Shown here: one piece after another, positions 57,001 through 64,000 of the stretch
Position numbering within the stretch: the first letter of the stretch is position 1
How the letters are laid out: every line of letters starts with the position of its first letter
Assembly: GCA_022729735.1 (NCBI GenBank)
Contig: DZAY01000001.1
Location: 62,001 to 126,000 of the forward strand
Origin: Helicobacter cetorum
Lineage (GTDB): Bacteria; Campylobacterota; Campylobacteria; Campylobacterales; DZAY01
Length of the DNA: 64,000 nucleotides
Reading direction: 5' to 3'
Notes under the pieces: generated by a model
The model's database searches: none
What the model was told of the DNA's origin: nothing
Seen by the model: the letters and a program-made list of their open reading frames with translations, nothing else
Program-made: the position numbers and the translations under genes

Positions 57001-57276
57001 TTGCGAAATTCTACTCTTTGGAAAATCGTTATTAATTGGTAAAAATATTGCCCCACTTTTCATAACAGCTAAAATAGAGATTACATACTCAATTGAGTTT
57101 TGAATAAAAATTGCTACAACATCACCATTTTTAACACCACTTTTTATAAGCCCATCTGCTAAAAGATTGCTATATTCAAAAAGCTCTTTGTAACTAATTT
57201 TTCTACTCTCATCTTCAATAGCAATATTCTCTGATGTTTGATTTAAAATTGAGTATAAAACCTTTTTATCTGTCAT
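51034..57276 (-). CDS. NRPS: A - T - C - A - T - E
   Basis: A 2080-residue synthetase that begins directly with an adenylation domain (IIFTSGSTGEPKG near 150; NLYGPSETT) and a carrier (FFEAGGSSLSAI near 548). It continues with a condensation domain (MHHIIADI near 726, with Ile where Gly is usual), a second adenylation domain (IIYTSGSTGNPKG near 1195; NHYGPTETT) and a carrier (LIGGDSIKAIQI near 1565). The C-terminal epimerization domain has HHLAIDGVSW near 1751, EKHGRD, TTIGWITTFF and FNYLGEFD near 1970. The missing first C domain is provided by the C-terminal C domain of the upstream synthetase. The E domain implies a D-configured residue from its second module. Confidence 0.93.
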   Translation of the reverse strand: MTDKKVLYSILNQTSENIAIEDESRKISYKELFEYSNLLADGLIKSGVKNGDVVAIFIQNSIEYVISILAVMKSGAIFLPINNDFPKSRISQIIKLANPKVAIKSITDDVDCCEIVFTLNSDFLFFSNQNIKSGDCSNEILELKNSGEDACYIIFTSGSTGEPKGIVGRHKSLSHFIHWEVGEFNINKNDRVSFIANSTFDVSLRDIFAPLLADGTLVIPNKDTKQEPIKFLNWIEDKKITIMHLVPSLFRLLLKELEHIGDAKKIETVREFLLAGEAIYGRDMIRFKHLTKKENGITNLYGPSETTLAKLFNKNAINFDLPNDIVPIGKPINNSAVLILKNNRLCEIGEIGEIYIKTPFISLGYLKNETLTNEVFIQNPLNSEKDTIYKTGDLGSYLEDRTVKFVGRLDRQIKLNGIRVELLEIEKAILENSKISEVLVNAIKHNDEDRVICYYTIKEPIDKKELIEFLKESLPSYMIPSLFIPLEAFPLSLNGKIDKKALPKPNFLFIDESNFKEATNETEKKVLNIWKNIIGVERISIDTTFFEAGGSSLSAIKALSLIFKEFEVNITLGDFFKNATIKELANLISNSQKSKKQEIKILENREFYESTQTQKRFWLLDKIDKNRTIYNITTAFRLNGEIDLTKLEEAFLKLINRHEILRTKFKLIHDEVVQIVETKSDFKLEIAEVENLDIDFLIKEQSIKEFDLSKPTLLRAIIYNKTILIITMHHIIADITSMDIMAKEISAFYNGETLEPLNFQHKDFANSYNKFLSESQKIKDDLSYWLDELKELNEPIKLPTIDNIREKKATFEGKSLDFEIENSSYEKIKEFAKAQNISMFSTLLAMFYAVIRYESNSSDFIIGTPVIGREEFELDNQLGCFINMLPIRFKSTPNMSFETLAYNINQKVLNGIKHQSYPFDKLVDKLDLPRDIDRHPLFDLMIVYNQENRSFLNLNGVEIEPLNIKSTSSKVDFTLAIEDDTKSFKCKIEYKSELFSENIINRIAKHIKNGSIEFFEKSYLSLNEFDLIDDESLNIIDEMNNNVLDYAKDETIADKFEKIVLQNPNKTALIYNDLTLSFSELNQKANNLSRYLKENFEIMPDDKIALMVDRSEDLIVAIFAILKSNGAYLPIDPSYPNERIEYILSDALPKVIISETKYLNKIDNPNIIDIKNFDIKNFDIKNFDNPKRNITPNSLAYIIYTSGSTGNPKGVMVENRGVINMVNQARAIMPKDTIKLQFASIAFDASAYEILTTLLNGETLAIIDKEKINDQKEFASYINQKQISMMTTSASFLSTLNLDLVPTLKVIGSAGEAISVDVAIKTAKDRDYYNHYGPTETTVWATTHKVNPNRVYKRVPIGKPIINVKVYILNSDLQLVPIGVIGEICIGGDGVARGYLNQETLTSEKFINHPKFGRIYRSGDLGFVNEFGEIEFLGRVDNQVKIRGFRIELGEIETKLTKIVEINQALVLAKDGELIAYYTVKKAISKERVREELQKLLPEFMIPSYLIELEYFPTNVSGKIDKKTLPNPKELTSKEIVLPKNEKEKALLECCLAILKLKEISMKDNYFLIGGDSIKAIQIISLLSKNYSLNLEVKDIFSYPILEELAGCITSEVLSFSQDEINGEIGMLPIEMWFFETFKGDINHFNQSLILEIDNLDVMTFKKSFKELAFKHDNLRARYIKDENGYKKVILSKDELVVDFSLIDFRDLLKDEAIKRVSQISHGLQKFDISNSMLLKCVIFQTKDLYYIFIAAHHLAIDGVSWRIFLDELFKLYLGGEIAPKTTNAKDYAVALRDYANSKECLKTVDFWANEMNKNQNSEVSKITKPISNHKNSPIFSFELSNHETNLLTKSIHESYNTNVDEILIFALIRAFYKLFETKDDLFEMFLTIEKHGRDDLIKNVSLHTTIGWITTFFHKHLSLNLNRDLGYQIKSIKDELRAVPNGGFDFLPLKYLCENEAKNRVDFSKNPIVIFNYLGEFDDSESDFKLSLVDYGKNIDEEAILFYPIEINSYIQNGIFGCTILVSREYVEIFKNLNSIYKEEIINTINHCLGKETNEISVGDIDYDGFNIDELDNLLGNLS
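53725..53769 (-). repeat. Three perfect 15-base tandem repeats inside an NRPS adenylation domain
   Basis: The unit ATCAAAATTTTTAAT occurs three times in a row and encodes IKNFD three times (residues near 1165-1185), between the ISETKYLNKI segment and core motif A3. It keeps the reading frame, so copy number changes would only lengthen or shorten a surface loop. Confidence 0.9.
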
Positions 57277-57285
57277 GAAAAGTCC

Positions 57286-58074
57286 TTAATTTAATGTAAT
57301 TTCAGCTCGAAGCGATAATTCATAATCCAAATAGTGCGGATGTGGGTCGTTTTTTATAATATCTTCATATTCGCTTAAAGATTTCAAATATTCAAACTCT
57401 TTAGTTGGTAAAAATATATCTACACCAATATCTCTATCAAAACTTTCAAAAAATCTTTTTAACTCTTCAACTTTAAATGAAGCTTTAATAGTATTTATCA
57501 AATCATCATAAACCAAAGAGTGTGTATCTTCAAGCCTCAAAAGTAGTGCTTCAAAGTTTGTCAAATCTCTTCGATAATCAGCAAAATAGATTTTTCCACC
57601 TCGTTTTAAACTATCTAAACAGCTATTCATGAAAGTTTTTAAACTCTCATCATCAAAGTGATGAACTGCATTTTGACAAACGATTAAATCAAATTTTTCT
57701 AAACTCAAATCAAGTGTTAAAACATCAGCACACTCAAAATATAATTTTTCATGTTTAAATATATTAGTTGCATACTCTATCATGTGAGTTGAACCATCCA
57801 TTCCAACAACTGCTAAAGGCTCATATTTACAAAGTTCAATCGCTAATCCTCCAGGCCCACAACAAACATCTAAAACTCTCTTACCTTTTAAATCGTATCT
57901 ATAATTTATCTCTTTTGCAAACAAAATATAATCTGCATTTTGCGAATAACTTGTCCCTTTGATATATCTATCAGACTCATCAAACTCTGCAATTCCATGG
58001 TCTTCATGTTCTCTTTCATCTAAGTTCAAAACCAACTTTAGCTCTGCTATTTTTTTTAATTTTAAATCACTCAT
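57286..58074 (-). CDS. Class I SAM-dependent methyltransferase of the NRPS cluster
   Basis: A 262-residue Rossmann methyltransferase. SAM motif I is VLDVCCGPGGLAIEL (68-82), followed by VVGMDGSTHMIEYA, DLIVCQNAVHHFDD and SLKRGGKIYFADYR. The family methylates small molecules on O, N or C; the substrate cannot be read. The gene lies 9 bases before the A-T-C-A-T-E synthetase gene, so it probably methylates a building block or the peptide. No integrated methyltransferase domain was seen in the synthetases. Confidence 0.9.
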   Translation of the reverse strand: MSDLKLKKIAELKLVLNLDEREHEDHGIAEFDESDRYIKGTSYSQNADYILFAKEINYRYDLKGKRVLDVCCGPGGLAIELCKYEPLAVVGMDGSTHMIEYATNIFKHEKLYFECADVLTLDLSLEKFDLIVCQNAVHHFDDESLKTFMNSCLDSLKRGGKIYFADYRRDLTNFEALLLRLEDTHSLVYDDLINTIKASFKVEELKRFFESFDRDIGVDIFLPTKEFEYLKSLSEYEDIIKNDPHPHYLDYELSLRAEITLN

Positions 58075-58085
58075 AAATTACCTTT

Positions 58086-58454
58086 TTATATATTTAAATA
58101 TTTACTTACAGCCTCTTTTAAAATTTGCGAACGGCTTATATGTTCTGTTTTTGCTATTTTATCAACTTCATTTAATACTCTTTTTGGAAGTTTAATATTA
58201 ATTGAAACTTGTTCTTCTTTTATGACAAAATCTTTTATTATCTGCTCTATACTTAAATCTTCATCTATTGAATTCCAATGAATTCCAACACCATTTGCTA
58301 TAAATCTATAATCTTTTAATTGAGCTAAAGAAGCAGATTTTAGTTTTTCGCTATAACTATAAGGCACATTTATAACTTTTATATCATTTATAGTAATTTT
58401 CATAAAATCATTTTCAAATTTGATAGATGTAACTTTATTTTTTAAAATATTCAT
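58086..58454 (-). CDS. DUF2442 + ribbon-helix-helix protein, antitoxin-like
   Basis: A 122-residue protein with two parts. Residues 1-75 match DUF2442 (the NGVGIHWNSIDEDLSIEQII segment is the family hallmark). The C-terminal 45 residues (INIKLPKRVLNEVDKIAKTEHISRSQILKEAVSKYL) are a CopG/Arc-type ribbon-helix-helix DNA-binding domain. DUF2442 proteins are often the partners of DUF4160 proteins in predicted toxin-antitoxin pairs. It overlaps the DUF4160 gene by 20 bases. It could autoregulate, but here it lies within the NRPS operon. Confidence 0.8.
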   Translation of the reverse strand: MNILKNKVTSIKFENDFMKITINDIKVINVPYSYSEKLKSASLAQLKDYRFIANGVGIHWNSIDEDLSIEQIIKDFVIKEEQVSINIKLPKRVLNEVDKIAKTEHISRSQILKEAVSKYLNI

Positions 58455-58668
58455 TCCAAGCCTCCATAAACTCTTTTTGTTTTTGAGTAGTTATTTCTAA
58501 AACTCTTCTTATATCTTTTTTCTTAAAATTTATAGATTGTGCAATTTCTAAATTTTCAAGATTAATTTTTATTACACCATTATCTTTTTCAACATGTATA
58601 TGAATTGGTTCATGCTCATTACTATAAAAGAAAAATCTAAAACCATCATAACTATAAATTGTTGGCAT
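58435..58668 (-). CDS. DUF4160 small protein, toxin-like
   Basis: A 77-residue protein with the DUF4160 pattern: TIYSYDGFRFFFYSNEHEPIHIHVEK at the N-terminus, with the conserved EPxHIHV core, and a C-terminal helix RVLEITTQKQKEFMEAWNEYF. The start lies 17 bases inside the end of the asparagine synthase gene and the stop overlaps the DUF2442 gene, so all three are translationally linked. The family is predicted to be the toxin of type II systems; experimental support is thin and the activity is unknown. Confidence 0.8.
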   Translation of the reverse strand: MPTIYSYDGFRFFFYSNEHEPIHIHVEKDNGVIKINLENLEIAQSINFKKKDIRRVLEITTQKQKEFMEAWNEYFKK

Positions 58669-60508
58669 TTAAAAACTGCTCCAAAAATATCTCAAATGTT
58701 AAAACAACCATTAAAAAATCTGTTTCAAATGTTTGATTTAATTTACTATTACTACTTAAATGGTGTTTTTTTATTCGCTCAATCATGTCAGGATTAAAAA
58801 ATCCTTCTCTTTTAATTTTTTCATAAGACAACATATCATTTATCCATTCAATATTTTCTTTAAGCAAAAATTGACTACTTGGAGCAACAAAAGCAAACTT
58901 TTCTCTTGATGTTATTTCATGTGGCAAATATTTTTTAGAAGCCTCTTTTAAAATATACTTTTCAACTCCATTTTTTACTAGATATTTAGAATCTATATTT
59001 TTCACAAACTCTATAAACTCAATATCCAAAAATGGGTATCTTGCCTCTATTGAGTTTGCATATGAAACTCTATCACCGTGGTCTGCTAATAAATGGTCTG
59101 CTATTCGAAGTTTAAAATCACAATATGACCTTTTTTTTATATTATCAATTCCGATTAATTTCGTTGTATCTATGATTTTTTTTGTTGTTGCATCAAATTC
59201 ATATAGCTTTGCTCTTAAATCATTTGAATAAATATCATCTTTTAACTCTTTGAACTCATAATAGTTTTTCTCATAAAAAAAGTTTTCATCACCAAATATT
59301 TTATTTCTTATCTCTTTTTCAAATGCTCCCTCAATGCTATCTAAATCTTCATCTCTAAGCCCTTCCATTCGATACCCAACATATCCACCAAACAGTTCAT
59401 CAGAGCCTTCACCAGTTAATACAACTTTGATATTGCTACTATTTACAAGTTTTGAGAGTGCAAGTGAGCAGGTGTTATAACTCTCTTTCAAAGGGGTTTC
59501 TGCATAATAAATTGCACTTTTAAGCCTTTTTGCAATTTCATGCATATCAAATTCATACTCATGATGAGTTGAGTTTAGTTTTTCAGACATCATTCGTTGA
59601 AAATTTCGCTCATCAATATCTCTATCTTTAAATAAAATTGAAAAAGAGTCCCGTTTTGAATTTGGTGAAAGCTTTTTTATAAGTGAGCCAATTAGTGAAG
59701 AGTCTAAGCCACCACTTAAATAAAATCCAACAGGCACATCTGCTTGAAGTCTCAAATCAATAGCTTTTTTAAGCTTTTCGATAATTGCTTCTTGTAACTC
59801 AATTTCACTTAAATTTAAATCTTTTGTATTTCTATAATCCAAATCCCAATATTCGCACTCTCTCATTTCGCCATTTTTGATTTTCAAAAAATGTCCAGCT
59901 TTTAGTGAATAAATATCTTTAAACATTGTATTTGGGCTTACAATACTTGGAAATGTAAATAGTTGGTCAAGCGAATTTAAATTCACCTCTTTTTTGATAT
60001 TTGGAAATTTCAAAATCGCTTTTATCTCTGAAGCAAATATCAAAAATCCATCACTGATAGTATAAAAAATTGGAGCAATTCCAACATGGTCGCGACATAA
60101 CATAAACTCTTGATTTTTTTTATCATAAATTGCAAATGCAAATTGTCCATTTAAATTTTTTACAAAATCATAAGGATTTTCTTCAAAAAGATGCACCAAA
60201 ACTTCAACATCACTATTTGCATTAAATTTATGCCCTCGATTTATTAAACCACTCTTTAACTCTTTATAGTTATAAATTTCACCATTACAAATAGAGACAA
60301 TATCTTTAGTTTCATTGAAATGTGGCTGATTTCCACAACTTAAATCAATAATTGAGAGTCTTCTAAATCCAAAAGCAACACCTTTATCAAAGTAATATCC
60401 ACAATCATCTGGTCCTCTATGAATAAGCATATCAGCCATATCTTCGATAATTTTTTTATCAATCTCTCTTTTTGCTTTTAAGTCAATAACTCCAACAATT
60501 CCACACAT
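58652..60508 (-). CDS. asnB: Asparagine synthase-like glutamine amidotransferase (AsnB family)
   Basis: A 618-residue enzyme. The N-terminal class II glutaminase starts with MCGIVGVID, so Cys2 is the nucleophile after Met removal, with RRLSIIDLSCGNQP and CNGEIYNY. The synthetase domain has the ATP-binding loop FYLSGGLDSSLIGSL, TGEGSDELFGGY and SIEARYPFLD. It would form asparagine or amidate a carboxylate of the NRPS substrate. Its start overlaps the stop of the upstream synthetase by one base, so it belongs to the cluster and is not simply a housekeeping gene. Confidence 0.92.
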   Translation of the reverse strand: MCGIVGVIDLKAKREIDKKIIEDMADMLIHRGPDDCGYYFDKGVAFGFRRLSIIDLSCGNQPHFNETKDIVSICNGEIYNYKELKSGLINRGHKFNANSDVEVLVHLFEENPYDFVKNLNGQFAFAIYDKKNQEFMLCRDHVGIAPIFYTISDGFLIFASEIKAILKFPNIKKEVNLNSLDQLFTFPSIVSPNTMFKDIYSLKAGHFLKIKNGEMRECEYWDLDYRNTKDLNLSEIELQEAIIEKLKKAIDLRLQADVPVGFYLSGGLDSSLIGSLIKKLSPNSKRDSFSILFKDRDIDERNFQRMMSEKLNSTHHEYEFDMHEIAKRLKSAIYYAETPLKESYNTCSLALSKLVNSSNIKVVLTGEGSDELFGGYVGYRMEGLRDEDLDSIEGAFEKEIRNKIFGDENFFYEKNYYEFKELKDDIYSNDLRAKLYEFDATTKKIIDTTKLIGIDNIKKRSYCDFKLRIADHLLADHGDRVSYANSIEARYPFLDIEFIEFVKNIDSKYLVKNGVEKYILKEASKKYLPHEITSREKFAFVAPSSQFLLKENIEWINDMLSYEKIKREGFFNPDMIERIKKHHLSSNSKLNQTFETDFLMVVLTFEIFLEQFLNANNL

Positions 60509-63500
60509 TAAAAATCCTCATCTAAACTATTAATTTGCTCCAAAAAGCTATTTGTTTGCTCGATTTCACTCTTATCTTTTACTATCTCTTTCAAATCTAA
60601 GATAGTTTTTTGTGGATTTTCTATTATAAATTCAAGAATTAAAGTAAGCTCTTTTATAAATTTTTCAATACTCTCTTTTTTGAAAAGTCGAACATCATAT
60701 TCGATAAATCCACAAAATGGCATACTATCTACTATTTCAAAATCTAAATCAAATCTTGCAAATTGGTTCTCATTTAAATACTCACTTGCTTTAAAATTTG
60801 CAAATGAGTTAATCGCTTTTGTGTTATTATGAAATATAAACATCACATCAAAAATCGGATGTCTGCTTCTGTCTGTTTTTATATTTAAATCTTCAACAAT
60901 CTTATCAAATGGATAAAAACTATTTTCAAAACTTTCAATTGTAGAATTTTTAACTCTATTTAAAAACTCTTTTATAGTTTCATGTTCTTCAATCGTATCT
61001 AATATTGGCAACATTTGAAGATAAAATCCTATTTGATTTAGAAACTCATTTTGTCTGCCTTCATTTGGCACACCTAAAACAATATTTCTTTGATAAGTTT
61101 TGAGATACAAAAATAGCTTGATTACAGTTTGAAAAAATATAGAAGTTGTAATTTCACTATCTTTTGCAAACTTTATAATTCTTTCTGATAGCTCAAAATC
61201 TATTTCAAAATCAACTTTTGCACCTAAATATTTTCTAATTTCATCTCTTGGAAAATCTGTTTTTAGATTTAACTCTTCAATATTGCTTAATTTTTCAAGC
61301 CAATAATTTTTCTCTTTTGTCAAATTTTTTAAATTTTGGGACTCAAAATAGGCATAATCTTTATATTGAAACTCTAAAGGTTTTAAATTTGGCTCTTTAT
61401 CTTGGCTTAAATAACACTCTTCTAACTCTTCTAAAAATATTGTTACACTTCTACCATCACTAATAATATGGTGCATATTTACAAATAAAATTGATTCATT
61501 TGAATTTTGTATCAAAATCACTCTAATTAGTGGTGTTTGAAGTAGATTAAATGGGTTTTGAGCTTCAAAATCTAAATACTCTTTTAAATTTTCACTACTT
61601 TTCATGACTTTGAAAATTTCATCAAACTTGATACTATTTTCAATAATTTGAACAATCTCACCATTTCTAAAATCAAATCTTGTTTTAAAAATTTCATGAC
61701 GATTTAACACTTCAAAAAGAGCTTTTTTGAAAATCTCTTCATCTAAAAGAGCTTCTATTTTTAAAGCACCATTCATATGATACACAGTTCTACCACCATT
61801 TAACTCTTCAATAACAAACAATCTTTTTTGAGAACTTGAAATAGGATAATAGTCCATAATAGGAGCTTTTGAGATAGTGTAACTTTTAATTTTTAACTTT
61901 TTTGCCATCTCTTTTAAGTTTGGATATGCAAAAATATCTTTGATTTGAAGTTCTAAATTATGGTTTTTTGAGAGATTATTTGATAATAAGATAGCTTTTA
62001 TACTATCTCCACCAATCAAAAAGTAGTTATCAAAAATTGAAATTGTCTCATTTTTTAAAACATCTTTTAAACTATCTAACAATATTTTTTCATAACTATT
62101 AAGCGAAGTTTCTAAAATCTCTTTTTTTTCTGGTTGAATATTTAAAAGGGCATTTTTATCAATCTTTTTATTGATTGTCAAAGGAAACTCATCAACTTTT
62201 ATAAAATATGTAGGAACCATATAGTTTGGAAGTTTTGATTTCAAAAACTCAAATAGTTCGGTTTCAATATTTAAATTATCACTACTTTTATAATATGCAA
62301 CCAAATTAGCATCTCTCAAAAGCACAACAGCTTTTATAATTTGCTTATGTTGTTCGATTATATTTTCAATCTCTTCAAGCTCAACTCTAAAACCTCTAAC
62401 TTTCACTTGAAAATCAACTCTTCCAAAAAACTCTAACTCACAAAATTCATTCCATTTCGCTTTATCGCCACTTCGATAAACTCTTCCAAATTTATGATGA
62501 TTTATAAATTTTTGATTTGTTAAAGTTTGATTATTTAAATATCCCTTAGCAACTCCATCTCCACCAATATAAAGCTCTCCAACAGAGCCAAAAGGTAATA
62601 AATTTAAATCACTATCGAGAATATATAAAGATGTGTTGTAGTTTGGTTTTCCAATTGGAATAGTTTTGTAATTTTGATTATTAGAAACTTTGTGATAAGT
62701 AGCCGATACACTGCACTCCGTTGGTCCATAAATATTAAAAAAGTCTAACTTTTTAGCTAAAGATATTGCCTTATCTCTATTTGGAGACTCTCCACCAGAG
62801 ATAATTTTTTTTAAATTTGATAATTTATCTTCATCTAATGTAGCTAAAAATGATGGAGCAATATCAACAACTGTAATTTTATATTTATCTAAAATATTAT
62901 AAAAATTTTGATGTTCTAATAAATCATCTTTTGAAGCAACAACCAAAGTCGCACCAGTTGTTAGAATTGTAAATATTTCCATAATTGAAGTATCAAATGA
63001 AATAGATGCAAACTGTAAAGCAACATCATCTAATGAAATATTTGTAACATCTCTTTGAGAAATCATCATATTTATAAAAGATTTGTTTGTAACTTCCACA
63101 CCTTTTGGAGTGCCACTACTTCCTGAAGTATAAATTATATATGCAACTAAATCAGAATTATGTTCATGAATTGGATTTGAAATATTATCTTCACAAATAT
63201 CATGTATATTGATTAATCCATCATGATTAATTAATTTTTTATCAGTTAATATAACTTTTGCATTTGCATCTTTTAACATAAACTCTATTCTATCAGTTGG
63301 AGTTGATGGCTCAATTGGCAAATATATACCATTTAATTTCATAACTCCTATAATAGTTGCAATTAACATATCGCTTTTTTCCATACTAACGGCTACTACA
63401 TCACCACTTTTTATATTTTGACTTTTTTGTAAAAAGTTTGCTATTTGGTTTGATTTTTGATTTAACTCATCATAACTAATAAATTTATCACCAAATATAA

Positions 63501-64000
63501 GAGCTGTTTTGTTTGGATATTTTAAAACAACTTGTTCAAATATCTCTGAAATCATAAAATCTATATTTAAATCTTTACTATTTGTTCCAATTTCAAGTAA
63601 TGTTTTTGTCTCTATCTCATCTAATAAATCAAAAGAGTTTATATTTGTATCTAAATTGCTACTAACTATTTTTGTTAGAAGAGTTAAAAAGTGATTTATC
63701 AACTCTTCTATCTCAATTTCGCTAAATATTTCACAATAAAAATCTACAACACAAACTATCTCTTTTTTGGTATCTAAAAAATCAAATGATAAATCATAAT
63801 CAGAGCTATTTTTGGTAAGTTTGAAATCTTTAAATGTTAAATTATCCAGCCCAAACTCTCTTATGTTTGAGCTTTCATAGTTATACATAACATTAAAAAG
63901 TGGTGTAGTTGATGTATCTTTTGCAACTTTCAAATCTTCAATTAAGCTTTCTATTGGATAATTTATAAAATCCAATATTTCAAAAAATAGTTTGCTTAAA
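60508..64000 (-). CDS. NRPS, partial: (C) - A - T - C
   Basis: The reading frame stays open to the right edge (LSKLFFEILDFINYPIE... from about 63999), so the apparent start near 63975 is not real and the gene continues beyond the window. Visible order: the last third of a condensation domain; an adenylation domain (IIYTSGSSGTPKG at about 63105-63145; NIYGPTE; RSGDKA; RGFRVEL); a carrier (LIGGDSIKAILL at about 61990-62020); and a complete C-terminal condensation domain (MHHIISDG at about 61455-61482). The final C domain has no adenylation partner in this protein and should work with the first A-T of the next synthetase. Confidence 0.93.
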   Translation of the reverse strand, partial: LSKLFFEILDFINYPIESLIEDLKVAKDTSTTPLFNVMYNYESSNIREFGLDNLTFKDFKLTKNSSDYDLSFDFLDTKKEIVCVVDFYCEIFSEIEIEELINHFLTLLTKIVSSNLDTNINSFDLLDEIETKTLLEIGTNSKDLNIDFMISEIFEQVVLKYPNKTALIFGDKFISYDELNQKSNQIANFLQKSQNIKSGDVVAVSMEKSDMLIATIIGVMKLNGIYLPIEPSTPTDRIEFMLKDANAKVILTDKKLINHDGLINIHDICEDNISNPIHEHNSDLVAYIIYTSGSSGTPKGVEVTNKSFINMMISQRDVTNISLDDVALQFASISFDTSIMEIFTILTTGATLVVASKDDLLEHQNFYNILDKYKITVVDIAPSFLATLDEDKLSNLKKIISGGESPNRDKAISLAKKLDFFNIYGPTECSVSATYHKVSNNQNYKTIPIGKPNYNTSLYILDSDLNLLPFGSVGELYIGGDGVAKGYLNNQTLTNQKFINHHKFGRVYRSGDKAKWNEFCELEFFGRVDFQVKVRGFRVELEEIENIIEQHKQIIKAVVLLRDANLVAYYKSSDNLNIETELFEFLKSKLPNYMVPTYFIKVDEFPLTINKKIDKNALLNIQPEKKEILETSLNSYEKILLDSLKDVLKNETISIFDNYFLIGGDSIKAILLSNNLSKNHNLELQIKDIFAYPNLKEMAKKLKIKSYTISKAPIMDYYPISSSQKRLFVIEELNGGRTVYHMNGALKIEALLDEEIFKKALFEVLNRHEIFKTRFDFRNGEIVQIIENSIKFDEIFKVMKSSENLKEYLDFEAQNPFNLLQTPLIRVILIQNSNESILFVNMHHIISDGRSVTIFLEELEECYLSQDKEPNLKPLEFQYKDYAYFESQNLKNLTKEKNYWLEKLSNIEELNLKTDFPRDEIRKYLGAKVDFEIDFELSERIIKFAKDSEITTSIFFQTVIKLFLYLKTYQRNIVLGVPNEGRQNEFLNQIGFYLQMLPILDTIEEHETIKEFLNRVKNSTIESFENSFYPFDKIVEDLNIKTDRSRHPIFDVMFIFHNNTKAINSFANFKASEYLNENQFARFDLDFEIVDSMPFCGFIEYDVRLFKKESIEKFIKELTLILEFIIENPQKTILDLKEIVKDKSEIEQTNSFLEQINSLDEDF

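Noticed and set aside
63973-63975. TTG as the start of the rightmost synthetase
   Set aside because: The frame stays open to the window edge and the preceding residues continue the condensation domain, so the true start is outside.

Overview
The window is a low-GC chromosomal segment that looks like a free-living member of Campylobacterota, most probably the Arcobacteraceae. The reasons are the strongly AT-biased codon use, the gene order rpmE-rsmI-rlmB-...-hom-yraN-trxA-trxB, histidine kinases with the AHQWRQP H-box, CheV, FliL and CetB-like PAS chemotaxis proteins. The genus is an inference from family resemblance; no marker gene such as 16S is present.

Layout. (1) Positions 1-5243, minus strand: a nitrite assimilation operon with an FNT nitrite channel, a fused PP2C phosphatase/Ser-Thr kinase, siroheme synthase and a siroheme nitrite/sulfite reductase cut by the left edge. 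(2) 5411-7616, plus strand: a divergent two-component system with a periplasmic CxxCH (heme c) sensor kinase that appears to start at ATT. (3) 7748-18001, minus strand: a chemotaxis operon (PAS protein, tandem-domain MCP, triple CheW, CheB, HEAT protein, CheR, CheY, CheZ-like, CheY, CheA, STAS-like), with divergent cheV and a HAD phosphatase gene. (4) 19638-34021: housekeeping operons on the minus strand for purine, lysine and threonine precursors, thioredoxin, rRNA modification, L31, SerB, a diguanylate cyclase response regulator and an MlaE permease. (5) 34126-36414: fliL, acpS, thiS and a receiver-domain protein whose promoter contains a run of ten G, a likely phase-variation switch. (6) 36542 to the right edge, minus strand: a very large nonribosomal peptide synthetase (NRPS) operon that continues beyond the window.

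The NRPS operon is the outstanding feature. In transcription order the assembly line reads ...C-A-T-C | A-T-C-A-T-E | C-FkbH-T-C-A-T-TE. It would build a peptide with one D-residue and, unusually, a glyceryl-type unit loaded by an FkbH domain in the middle of the line. Tailoring and accessory genes are an asparagine synthase-like amidotransferase and a SAM methyltransferase. Maturation and export genes are a lipoprotein S12 serine hydrolase, a beta-barrel outer membrane protein, a PvdE/SyrD-type cyclic peptide exporter, a prohibitin-like SPFH protein, an orphan LivK-like binding protein, a two-TM protein, a type II thioesterase and an Sfp-type phosphopantetheinyl transferase. Most of these genes overlap or sit within about 25 bases of each other, so they should be expressed together. 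A DUF4160/DUF2442 toxin-antitoxin-like pair is embedded in the same operon.

No rRNA, tRNA, insertion sequence or CRISPR array was seen. No gene-free stretch exceeds about 170 bases. Domain and family names come from reading motifs by eye; no database search was run.
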